Below the pieces are notes generated by a model. The model was not told where the DNA came from, did no database searches, and was given only the letters and a program-made list of their open reading frames with translations. DNA of 64,000 nt from Punctularia strigosozonata HHB-11173 SS5 (taxonomy: Eukaryota > Basidiomycota > Agaricomycetes > Corticiales > Punctulariaceae), in NCBI RefSeq assembly GCF_000264995.1, contig NW_006767447.1, positions 685,273 to 749,272 on the forward strand, in the 5' to 3' direction. Shown piece after piece: positions 24,483 through 34,653 of the stretch (positions are counted from its first letter, which is position 1; every line of letters begins with the position of its first letter). The position numbers and the translations under genes are program-made.

Positions 24483-24506
24483 GATCATACACAGGCAGTT
24501 GTAATG
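24483..24506 (-). promoter_or_regulatory. 24-bp element shared with a GFA gene promoter
   Basis: These 24 bases match 55089-55112 at 23 positions, in the same orientation. Here the element lies 188-211 bp upstream of a minus-strand ATG; there it lies 188-211 bp upstream of the ATG at 54901. Function is unknown. Confidence 0.5.
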
Positions 24507-24632
24507 AGGTGTCATGGAATATCCCCAGATTTGGCATGCATGTTCCGGCTGGTAAGGGTCGGGCTCAGTCGTAGCGGCGTGTGGTGGGTTCGCACTTCCT
24601 AGGAAGTTCCCAGCCAACGATCGTCGACAGCC

Positions 24633-24652
24633 TGACGTACGCCTGATGTCAC
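24633..24652 (-). promoter_or_regulatory. Conserved hydrophobin promoter motif, copy 2
   Basis: Minus strand GTGACATCAGGCGTACGTCA, 338-357 bp upstream of the ATG at 24295. Identity with the copy at 6015 extends to about 25 bp. Confidence 0.7.
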
Positions 24653-24655
24653 TGG

Positions 24656-27077
24656 TGAGCGATGGTAGAGGGCACAGGGGCGATGTGTTGAGTGCTCATT
24701 CTCTCCGCTGTTCTTCGCAGCGTACTTCACGATGATGAAATGAAATGAGGCGCCGGGTCGCATGAGACCAACGGGAACGGGTGTCAGAGCCATGGTAGTT
24801 CCAATGTTATTTTTGATAGTACACCGGCTGGGAATCGCGGCCACGAAAGAGGTCATGCGACGAGGTCAATGCGAGGCGCCAGTAGTACAGCAGCTGCATC
24901 CACGGAGACAAAGACAGCCAAGTGCCTTTGAAACGCTGACATAGCCCACTCGTCATCCTCGGTGTTGCTAACCGCAGCGTCATGGGTAATGTAATAGAAC
25001 CTCCCTGAAACAGAGAGCTCCGCACTGGCTGATCCGCTACCCCAGATCCCAAGAAGCTGGGCGAGAAGACCGCGTGCAAAGTTCCGAGACACGACTTCGC
25101 AAAGTGAAAAGCGCTGATGAGGCGGAAATAGAGGAGTTGATGACGGCTCACCGAGTTGAAGAAGACCATGGCGTACACGCGGATGCTGGTGGAAGTCCAA
25201 GAGAAGCAAGGGGTCGGTAGGTAAGTCGTGTTGTTCTTCGCCCGGTCATCATGCTTAAACAATCCGCTGACAGCTGTCGACCAGGATGAATCGGCCGAAG
25301 GAAAGACCGGAGACCTCGTATGCAAATTCGAGTAACATTTTCGAAATGCTTCGGGCGGAGGCTCACGAGTCACGAGTACGGAACTCTCGGTATGTTGAAA
25401 CGAGTGGAGGAGCCTACAGTCTCAACGCTAGCCTGCGTGATCGATGATGCCGCCGTAATATAGCGTCGAGTCACAACAATCTTACCTCCTGAATTTTCGA
25501 CAACCAGCAATCGAAGAGATAGCCTTTTGACTACGAGTTTCTTCCGAGATGTATTGTGGAGCAGTCTGCAAGGACTTTCAGACGTGGACCAGAGGAAGGG
25601 CTCAGTGCTTCGAATTGACAACGGCCATGGCTGGTAAACACCTGGTTGGGTCGCCGCAAGGGACACGGCCATTGCCGCCCGGCGCGTGCAATCAGAGACA
25701 CTTCTTCGTATTCCGTATAGACATCGTCCAGTCTGGCAACTACAACTTCAGAGAAAGCGCAGGACATGTATTTGTTCGCTTTTCCAGTCTACAGTGAGAG
25801 CGGGGTAAGAAGAATGCTAAACGTGGGACCACGCTGTATGCCGTGGGAACCTCGTCGACTGACCTCCTTTTTCCATCCATCCCCCAAAAGCTCGTTCGCC
25901 CCCCCCCCCCCGATTACAGCCTTCCTAAGTATGGCGCATTACAACAAGGATCACACGATGGTAATGAAGTGAATTGACTGGAGTAACTTTAGGCGAGAGA
26001 ACCTTCGACTGTATTGAGGCCCAATATCCTCATGACGAGGTTGAGCGCGCAGCGTTTGGAATTTGTTTGTTGTCCACCCTCATGAGTTATAGTCATGGCC
26101 GTAGTACCTTCCTATACGCCCGCATCCTGCGCAACTTGGCGTCAGTGAGTCCCCAATGCTGTTCGTTGTTCTTCACTGATAGTACACAAATATAGCATGG
26201 TCATAGCTCGGAGTTGCTAGCGCAGCTGCATGCATTCGACCTCATGAACGCTCATGGGTCTTATTCGCAGTCGGAACAATCTTTACTTTGCGCGTGGAGC
26301 AACAATGACCGCCTTGTCCCCGCTGGCAGTTACATCATCGAACCGCTGTGTGAGAGTATTGCTGCCCAGTGCCAGCTCTTCTAGCAGCAGTGCCACAATG
26401 GGCGGAAATGCATGTATGAGGTCTACTGTTTCTCCTTCCGACAGTGCCGTTATTCTGCTCTCATGAACACCAGGGCTCGCGCCAAATGAGGAGGAAAAGC
26501 CGGCCGCCGTGCCGTTCATACCGCGTCGAGTGGAGCACTCTATGTTCGACATTCAGTCATAGCGGCAAGTCGTCCACTATGATCCCCTGGAATAACCACA
26601 CACATTTGTTGGCACAGAAAGCAGCTGATTCAGCCAACGTTGGTTACGGGGTCAGAAACAACGGGGAAACGCTGCAGTCTGTTCAGTTTCGCGCAGCATA
26701 TATCCACCTTCCTCCTTGCGACGCTCCCGCGGCGCACATTTTTGTCTTTCACCGCTACGAAAACATCAGTACGTGCAGAAGTGATGGTACTATTTTCTGG
26801 GGGAGGCTGCCGTCTGTGATTGTCCAGCAGTTCTCCCCGAGAGGGAACATCAACTCCCACTAACTTCGTGCTCTTCCATGGCGCATGGCATCGGTCTCTC
26901 GTTTCAGCGACACATGGAGTGACGCATCCGACATAAAGAGCCAGAAAATTACGGCCTTCTTGTATTTTTACTGGGTACAAAACGGCAACAGTTTGTCGCA
27001 GTTCCACAACAAGTCGCAACAATCACTGGTGAAAGCACTCTGGCAGCCACCTCGTCAGCACTACCAACACAGCTACC
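24656..27077. other. Gene-poor stretch, probable gene relics
   Basis: Frames on the minus strand at 24807-25767 encode hydrophobic stretches with stops between them and no complete gene. A segment near 25110-25160 resembles 28955-29000 and shares a peptide of the form YFRLI(S/N)A(F/L)H, suggesting two remnants of one membrane-protein family. A poly-C run occurs near 25902. The 26.2-26.9 kb frames have no recognisable domain. Confidence 0.4.
25110..25160 (-). repeat. Membrane-protein relic, copy A
   Basis: Minus strand reads LYFRLISAFH. A related segment at 28955-29000 reads IYFRLINALH. Both are surrounded by frames broken by stops. The family is not identified. Confidence 0.3.
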
Positions 27078-27549
27078 ATGTTCAAACTCTCCTCCGCTGT
27101 CCTCATCGCGACTTCATCGTTTGCGGTCCTTGCCACGGCCTCCCCGGCACAGATTGCCGCTCGTCAAAGCTGCAACACTGGCTCCCTTCAGTGCTGCGAC
27201 AGCACCACCACATCCAACGACCCTTTAACTTCCTCGCTTCTCGGCTTGCTCGGCATCAATGTTTCCGGTTCGTAGCATCCATTCTGTTTTACGACCGATG
27301 CTCACAATGCTTGGCTGCATACTAGGTGTCGACGTGCCGATCGGTGTCAGCTGCTCACCTATCAGCGTCGCTGGGATTGGTGGAAACAGCTGCAGCGCTA
27401 GCCCCGTCTGCTGCCAGAGCACTGAAGATGGTGAGCTCGCTATGCTTCGCCCCGCGATTCCTTAGTGAACACTTGATACTCTCGTAGCAGAGGGTTTACT
27501 CTCCGGCCTGGTCGGGATCGGCTGTGTTCCCGTTGATGCATCTCTGTGA
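27078..27549 (+). CDS. Class I hydrophobin (subfamily A)
   Basis: About 117-118 residues in three exons (27078-27267, 27326-27430, and 27488 or 27491 to 27549; both third-exon acceptors keep the frame). The signal peptide is MFKLSSAVLIATSSFAVLA, followed by AQIAARQ. Cysteines: [40 protein letters not shown]. The first intron follows INVSG, as in the 4155 gene. No strong TATA is seen at the usual distance; a weaker CATAAAG lies about 145 bp upstream. Complete cysteine set and secretion signal; confident family call. Confidence 0.92.
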
Positions 27550-27901
27550 TCCATGGAATTAATTAAACTGCTTGCGCCGTTTCTGCCATGTTAACTTTGA
27601 CAAAATCGATGTATAGATGTGAACAATAGCGAACTGAATTTTATTCGTCGTTACCCGTGTATTATGGTCGGAAGGCTGTGACAGTATGCAGCACTATGAG
27701 AGCTCGGATCGATGAATATCTTCATTTGGTATACACGTCAGACACTGCAATGTGATGCTACTCAAATTGAGGACAGATGATATACTCATTTCATAAATAA
27801 ATAACAAGTTTCTTCATCACGGGGTAGCCGTTTAAATCATCCACGGGGGCTCATACACCGAAACCGTAGAAATGTGTAGAACCATCGTCGCATGGAGTTC
27901 A
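27550..27901. other. Convergent intergenic region
   Basis: Holds the 3' ends of an intact hydrophobin (+) and a frameshifted one (-). AT-richer than its surroundings; nothing else seen. Confidence 0.5.
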
Positions 27902-28464
27902 TCAGAGGCTCAGGTTAATCGGGACGCAACCGATGGAAAGGAGACTCTGCAGCAGAGTAATGGTTAGTGTTAGGCGCCACGCAGATTGTAAACAAAACTG
28001 CATACATTGCTGTTGTCCTCGCAGCAGACGGGGTTGTCGGAGCAACTGTCGCCGTCAATCCCGATAATTGAAAGTGGGCTGCAGCTGAGACCAACTCGCA
28101 AGTCCAGGTTGCCTTAGCTAGGACAATGCCCAGCAGACCCAGGAGCGAAGTAGACGCCTACGTCCAGAGGCCCTCGTCAGAATCTTCCTTTCTGCGGGAT
28201 TGACCAAGTGAAAGGATTCACATCCTGGACCCTGTTGCAGCATTTGATGGAATTTGTGTTGCACTGGCTGGCGGGCTGCGTTGTCGTCGGTTGCGGCGTC
28301 TGCGGTGAATGTGTTTAGACACCATGAATGAAGCACTCATCAATCGCCGGTCTACGTACAATCATCACAGTCTTCGTAGGATGGGCGACGTTTCCGGGGG
28401 CGGCGGCAGCAAGGAAAATTGATGTGGCGAACGCAACGAACATCTTTCGGACCCGAGTAAACAT
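27902..28464 (-). pseudogene. Class I hydrophobin (subfamily B), frameshifted
   Basis: Start codon, signal peptide (MFTRVRKMFVAFATSIFLAA), four-exon plan and all eight cysteines are recognisable: [47 protein letters not shown]. Within exon 3, between LGLLGIVLA and the segment before the fourth cysteine (about 28100-28120), the reading frame shifts. No GT-AG intron of usable length repairs it. The gene keeps a TATATAA box and the 20-bp promoter motif. It is either a recent pseudogene or the site of a sequencing error. I annotate the break and do not restore it. Confidence 0.75.
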
Positions 28465-28572
28465 TGTAAGTCGTCAGATACAAAAGAGCTGAGAGGCTCG
28501 GTGATGAAAATCTGCTGGTGTGGTGCTGAAAGTCTGCTTGACTGGAGGTATTACTGGACAAATCGTGCACCT

Positions 28573-28579
28573 TATATAC
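28573..28579 (-). promoter_or_regulatory. TATA box of the 28464 hydrophobin
   Basis: Minus strand TATATAA, about 109-115 bp upstream of the ATG. Confidence 0.5.
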
Positions 28580-28710
28580 CTCATGTCCGTTTCAGAATAT
28601 AAACAAGCCGCCATTATCCCGGACGACAGGCGACTGAATCGGTGTAATATGGGCGTGCTGATGCGTGAAAGACGGGCGACTAGGTTCTGAATTTGCTATC
28701 ATCGACAGTT

Positions 28711-28730
28711 TGACGTACGCCTGATGTCAC
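28711..28730 (-). promoter_or_regulatory. Conserved hydrophobin promoter motif, copy 3
   Basis: Minus strand GTGACATCAGGCGTACGTCA, 247-266 bp upstream of the ATG at 28464, about 90 bp closer than in copies 1 and 2. Confidence 0.7.
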
Positions 28731-29856
28731 CAGCAGTGGGCGTAGTGGAGAGCCTGGACGTGTCGGTACGCGCGCGTTCTCTACCCCGTTCTCCGCCCCG
28801 CTGGCGAGACCAATCCGGTGCGGGGTCGCAAAGCCTGCGTTTGAGATTCGGTTCAGCGTCCGATTGGTAATTATGTTAAACCTTCACGAGCAGAAGTAAT
28901 GGAAGATGTCCATGCGGCTGCTAAGCAGGCTATAGAGCGAGCCAACCGAGCGTCGACGAAACTTGGTGGAGAGCGTTGATGAGACGGAAATAGATGCATC
29001 TGTAAAATAATGCATGCGAACACGCTGATGGAGAGCAGAGGGATATACGCGGTTGTTATTGCTATCCACCCGGGCGCCGGGTCCATTCAATATGCTGTCA
29101 AAATTTCACACCACAGTGTTGAATGTTGATTCGAGGAACATTCTCAATCCACAGGATGCTCGCTTGCCCGACATATTGAAGCCTGGGTGCGGCGGGTTTT
29201 GTGTAGTAGAGTCGCAGGGCTTGAGCAACGCCGCATCGACTGCGGTTTCATCCCCATGATCATGCTGACGCATGGCAGAAAACGGGCGTACCTTCTTGCG
29301 ACGACAAGTTCCGGGTCGCCGGCGATGAAGTCGTGTTTAAGGATGGTGCCTTGAGTAGTGGATGCTTGACTTGAATGACACAGCGTGCCACCGGAGCAAT
29401 GTCGACGTCGAGGCACAGGGGCAAGCAGACACAAGCCATTGGTTATAGCATCGGAGGACCCAGAAATCCTGCCAGTGGTGCTTCAGAATCGACCACGACG
29501 ACCGGTGATGCAGTGCGCTAGACATGTCTGCCATCAGTGTCTCGGACCAGGACGTCGGACTAATCTCAAGGTTCGAACTGATGTCATGGCGTGAGATCCT
29601 GAAGTATAGATGGCCTGGCTCTCCCATGTCGTCCAGGCTCAGTGTGGAAGAATTTGGCGAGTGAAAGCAATATGCACTGTTCCGGCCAGAAGACTTCATA
29701 GAATGATTCTGACGCTACGATTGCTGCTAGTGTCCGGTCGCGGTTTGTTGTCGAAAACGTCTCGACTGCTACAACTTGAAGTACAGTATCAGATTCGAGT
29801 GTCGGACTCGTCGCGCTGGTTCTGTATCCCACGAATCCTCATAAGTCAGCCAGCCT
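28731..29856. other. Intergenic stretch with a membrane-protein relic
   Basis: On the minus strand near 28955-29060 a hydrophobic segment is followed, in another frame, by IYFRLINALH, related to 25110-25160. The remainder has only short frames without recognisable domains. Confidence 0.35.
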
Positions 29857-30422
29857 TCAAAGTTCAAGGATGATCGGAATACAGCCGATGGAGATGAGTC
29901 CGCCCTGCGAGCAGATCATTCAGACTTCAAAGCCATCGAACAATATTAGGATTACTCACGAAGCTATTGTTCTCGCAGCAGACGGGGCTCGCAGAGCAGC
30001 TGTTACCGCCAATGCCGATGAGAGACAGCGGGCTGCATGTGATGCCAACGAGGACGTCCAACTCGGTCAGAACGATGTTGAGCAGACCAAAGAGCCCGGT
30101 AGCATCGGGACTCGTAGCCTAAAGTCAACAGCATGTCTTCAAATCACGTCCTCTTGTACAATGCGGGAAAGCAGTCCTGACCTGCTGAACACTGTCGCAG
30201 CACTGGATCGAGCCAGTGTTGCACTGGCTAGCGGGTTGAGTCGCCGTCGGCTGGGCGGTCTAAGTACGACCGTCAACTACATGTCAAGGAGGTCTGAACC
30301 AAGGCACGTACAACAGTAACAGTCTTGGTTACGGGTGGCGGGCTGACACCTCCAGGCGCGGCAACCGCAAGGAATGTAAGTGCAAGGAATGCGACAATGA
30401 CGGCTTGAATGCGAGAGAGCAT
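29857..30422 (-). CDS. Class I hydrophobin (subfamily B)
   Basis: About 131 residues in four exons with the subfamily-B plan and phase-0 introns; stop codon at 29857-29859. The signal peptide is [20 protein letters not shown], followed by a Pro-rich linker. Cysteines: [49 protein letters not shown]. All eight are present and the frame is intact. A TATAAA lies about 80 bp upstream. Unlike the other three subfamily-B loci, no exact copy of the 20-bp promoter motif is found within 400 bp, so it may be regulated differently. Confidence 0.92.
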
Positions 30423-30500
30423 ATTGTGACTACGGGAGTGGCACTGCTGCGAATCTGAGTCGTCTGCTAGACTGGAGGGTTAGGCTGGCCTGAGGTCGAT

Positions 30501-30506
30501 TTTATA
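30501..30506 (-). promoter_or_regulatory. TATA box of the 30422 hydrophobin
   Basis: Minus strand TATAAA, 79-84 bp upstream of the ATG. Confidence 0.55.
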
Positions 30507-32842
30507 CGTATTCGCTCACCGCTGAGAAGAAACCATCTCTCACATGCGTACAGGTACGTCGCACAGCTGCTGAGAGAGAGAGAGTCGAATGCCCGTAGTT
30601 GAGTAGTCTGTAGAATATCCGCGGACTTGACCCTGACGGCCCGATCGGGCGAGCAAGAAAGACCTTCGAGACATCCACGAACACGGAAGAGGGCCGCATT
30701 TGTCCGACCTCACGTACATACACTTCATACACCGTGCTTCAGTGAATGATGATGACTAGTAAAACAATTTAGCTGGATGAGGAATCACGGATGGATTTGG
30801 ATACGCACCTCCGTCAGTTCTCTATGATATCCATGTAGGTATGCACATTCCTTGTGATACAACAATCACGCGGTACCTGCACCTCGTCCACCACCAGACA
30901 GATAGATCTTCGGGGTAGAATCAGCGACCTGTGAGGCTCTTCGGATGCCGGCGCAGATAATGTACCGAGGACCATATCATAAAGTCGTCGGTTGTTTATT
31001 TCGACCACACCAGTCGCCCGAGAAGCAATGGCACAAGTTCATTGGACGAATCCAAACTCGACAGGGCATGGAAATTCGGGGTGTTATCGCGGGATCGCTG
31101 GGCGAAAATGGCAATGGTGGTAGAATCCGTCGTGGTGTTTAGGTGAGTGGAGAAAAACAAGACGTGCCTGATTTACTCGCACGCTGCGATCAGTTATCCT
31201 GCAGGCGCTCCCAAGAGCCGCATGCACTGCGAGAGTCTGTCGAGTCACAGCGGCCCGGGGATAGACGAGCATAACAATTCTCCGATGTAGATCATCGCAT
31301 TGACGTTGCCGAATCACCTGGGCCGTACATGAAGAGCAGCCAAGAACAGAAGACACTCGGGCATAAACAGCTTCGAGGATGCCCCCAGGTTTGGACACCT
31401 CGTGCACTTGGTCAAACACCCCCTTCAGCAATCCTTTCAGAGGATTTGGATTATGAATAGCTATTTGACTGATATCGGAGAAAGCGTTATGAAGCACTCA
31501 CCTTTTTGAAGAACATACGCTCCGGATAATCATGTGCCAAACGTCCAAGAAGGTCATACATCTGCCTTCGAGTTCAGAACGGCCGGAAAGTGGTTTGACA
31601 TGCCCGCGTTACGTTACCGCAGGAGACACAGGAAAGTGCGAGAGTCGCCGCGACCTCGCTAGCAAATTGTCGCCACGGGTGCGGTGTACATTGGAGTTGC
31701 ACCTACTACGGCGCGAACAATGGCATTGTGCAGCCCTTCATCCCTTCAAGCCGATTCCATGACACTGATTCCATCGACAAGGACAGACACCGCTCATGAT
31801 GGATTCATCAGCATCGAGTTCAGACGATAGGAAGACGCGTAGAGTGTACGACGGCAACCGTAATGAGTATGATGCCAGGGTATAATCGTGGTTGATTGAC
31901 TGAAGAAAGCGAGTCAGACGGGATGACGGTCTGACTTTGGAGCCGTGGGAACTACCTCCGTTCAAACTCGAATTCAGTTTCGCGAGCGACCTGTCATCGA
32001 TGTCATCACCAGTTGGGGTAGTACTGGTCGCATTCTCCTGGTATGATACAGCCGGTACGAGTGACAGCGCTTGTTCCTACCCAAATTGATGACGTCCACA
32101 TTTCCCGTTCAGTTACCTCGATGATCACGACAGCCGCGGCTTACCGGTTTCCCTACCTTTGATTTCTGAACTCTTCTGAACATCCCCTCACGGAGCGCAG
32201 GCTGAGCGCCTCGCATTTGGGGCTCGTTTTTCGGAGTACCACAGTAATTCTCCTCAGAAGCGGCTGCCGAAACGGTCTGCCGCACGACGTCAGTGAACAT
32301 CTCGAAGGCGCTCGGATCTCATGTTCCCTCCATGCACACGCTCTTCGACGGCTCGGCACTCGACATCATCTCTGTATGTCGGCTTCAGAGGCAGGCTTCT
32401 GTAACCATGCGCCCATCATACGCTTCATTTCCGAGAAAATCCTCGTGTGGGTGGAGCGAGAATGTCCGCTTTGGTTCCGTTGGTGGTTGCGTCGTATGTC
32501 GTGGGACTGCGATCGTTCTATGCGCTACCGGATGGTCGGGCTTCATCCGACGGTGACTCAATACCACCGAGGGTTGGGTCCCCTGGCTGACGGTCAGGAT
32601 GATGGCATCCATACTGAAGCAATTGGGTGGGACACTCGTGGGGTTAACGGCGACAGAGAGATCAATCTGCGGTCTGCAGCGTCACGCACTTCGCTGGGCA
32701 GCACGAAGTAGGGCTCGTCTTTTTCTACATATGACCAAGCATCGGCTGAACAACCATGCTTTAATCGTACAATGAGGGCATAACTGTTTTCGGCACAACA
32801 CGGATACGGGTGGAGGAAGCATTCTCGTTCGCGCTCTTATTC
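30507..32842. other. Gene-poor stretch
   Basis: A minus-strand frame at 31084-31497 and the short one just upstream of it (about 31500-31570) look protein-like, with a GTGAGT between them. The join does not keep frame and I recognise no domain. The plus-strand frame at 32217-32711 is also unrecognised. These may be relics; no gene is supported. Confidence 0.4.
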
Positions 32843-33206
32843 TGGCCTTCCATCCAATGCTGCGGCAGCACCACCACGTCGAACGAGCCATACATCACCA
32901 ACATCCTGGGCCTGCTGGGCATCGTCGTTTCCGGTGTGTGCCTTCCTGTATCTCTCAAGCCTCGTTCAAATGCTCACAGTCTCTCAAGGCGTCGATGTGC
33001 CAATTGGCGTTGACTTCTCTCCCATCAGCGTCATCGGCGTCGGTGGTAACAGCTGCAGCGCCGACCCTGTGTGCTGCCAGAGCACCGACGACGGTTAGGG
33101 TTCTCGCTGTTAGCTTTACTCTGCTTCTTGCTCATAATCTCGTACTATGTCAGCCCAGGGGTTCCTGATCGGCATTGGATGCGTTCCGGTTGACGTCTCT
33201 CTGTGA
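32843..33206 (+). pseudogene. Hydrophobin (subfamily A), 5'-truncated remnant
   Basis: Recognisable from IQCC through [10 protein letters not shown], then after an intron GVDVPIGV, SCSADPVCCQ, and a final IGCVPVDVSL with stop. The signal peptide and the first cysteine are missing; upstream sequence has no hydrophobin homology. The fourth cysteine codon is a Phe codon (TTC where the 27078 gene has TGC). The last acceptor is one base out of phase with its exon. Three independent defects make it a pseudogene. Confidence 0.8.
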
Positions 33207-33434
33207 ATTGGGTCAGTAGAGATGTAGCCTCTCCACTGTCGCATGCACGTACTAGTACGATACGATATGACCGAGAATAACTTCCAGATAACCAAGTTAC
33301 GTGAACTGGTTAGGCGAAAGAACGCGTTTAAGCACCGCATATCAGGCATCGCCACGATAATCGCACGTTGGTGCCTTCCTCCTCCGTACATCCTTCCGCT
33401 TTCGTCCCTGGATTGGCGCAGACCAGAGTCCACG

Positions 33435-34406
33435 ATGGCCAACCCTGCGCTTCAACCATACATATCGTACATCGTCGCACAAATCAGGTCAAACGTCGAC
33501 TTTCTCGAACAGCAGAACTGCATCTCGCCAGCGGACGCCTCCGCTATCCGCGCCAAGCTTCCCGACCATGACTCCCCCGCCTCCTCGAGCGAGAGCATTA
33601 GCGACGTGATCAACAACCTGAACAGCGTCAACGTAACGCCTGCATGGTCGCCAACTCAGGCAAACCAGAGGTCGCCGGGCACGCAGTCTGCGCCGCCGCC
33701 GCCAAAACCGACTGTCAAAGCCCGGGCGCTCTGGGGCTACAACGAAGACGGTACCGTCAGTAAAATGACACCACCCCCGCTTTCGTGTATGTGATCTGAC
33801 AATCGACATTCGGCACCCAGATATTGAAGGACCTCTCCTTCCGCACCGGGGACATAATCGAAGTCACGAACGAGAACAACTCGGACTGGTGGACGGGCAC
33901 CTTCCGCGGACGTTCCGGCCTGTTCCCAGCGAACTACGTCGAGAAACTATCCGCGCGCACTCCGTCTCCGACACCTACCTCCATCTCTACCGATACTGGA
34001 ACTTCGTCGCCAGCTGCGACGGCCTACTCTGCGGCTTCCTCGCCGTACGGAGCGCCTCCGCCGCACACCTACTTCGTGCACCACGTGCCGCCTTACAGTC
34101 AGCAACAGCAGATGGTGCCCGCCGCTGAGAAACCGGTGTACCGGCCCTACGGCGGCGGCTATCCAAGTCAAGAAATGTCTCCTCCGGCTCCTCCTGTGCA
34201 ACAGCAGGTTAGTCCCCAGGAGGCCCCGGCACCAGACAAGAAGAAGCACAAATTCGGCGCGCTCGGCAACACGGTAGGTTCACCTTCCGCATGCCTCTTT
34301 CGTTTACTGATTGTTCGATCGGCAGATGGCACAATCGGCAGCTGGTGGTGTCGGGTTCGGTGCTGGCGCCGCCATCGGCAGCGGCATAATCAACTCGATC
34401 TTCTGA
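33435..34406 (+). CDS. SH3-domain adaptor, Lsb1/Pin3-like (paralog)
   Basis: About 284 residues in three exons (33435-33755, 33821-34273, 34326-34406). The architecture equals 14779-15645: an N-terminal helical segment ([20 protein letters not shown]), an SH3 domain at about residues 95-155 (RALWGYNEDG, DLSFRTGDIIEV, DWWTGTFRGRSGLFPANYV), a Ser/Thr/Pro/Gln-rich linker, and the tail GALGNT plus a Gly-rich segment ending IF. Splice positions are identical, so the two arose by duplication. The glycine-rich tail is preserved in both, which implies it matters. Probable actin-patch or WASP-binding adaptor by analogy with yeast Lsb1. Confidence 0.88.
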
Positions 34407-34653
34407 GTTTAAAGCAGTCGCGTATAGTTCTCTGCATCTTCCATCGCGTTTTAGATCGGACGCCTTCGACCTCTTGTCTCGCATATACATCACACACCTA
34501 CCTAATGGAGCTCTCGCGATCTCTCACCCCTGCTAGTCTCATTCTTCTCGCATATTCATCTTGTACTCTAGAACTCATCTGCTTCATACACATAACTTGC
34601 TATCGTATACATCGTTGCAGACATAACATGCGAATGCGAGCCGTCACGGCATT

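Noticed and set aside
24807-25373. 188-codon minus-strand frame
   Set aside because: No domain, mixed composition, and the related segment at 28.9 kb is in another frame; better seen as relic.
31084-31497. Minus-strand frame with helix-like composition
   Set aside because: Could not be joined in frame to neighbours and no family recognised.
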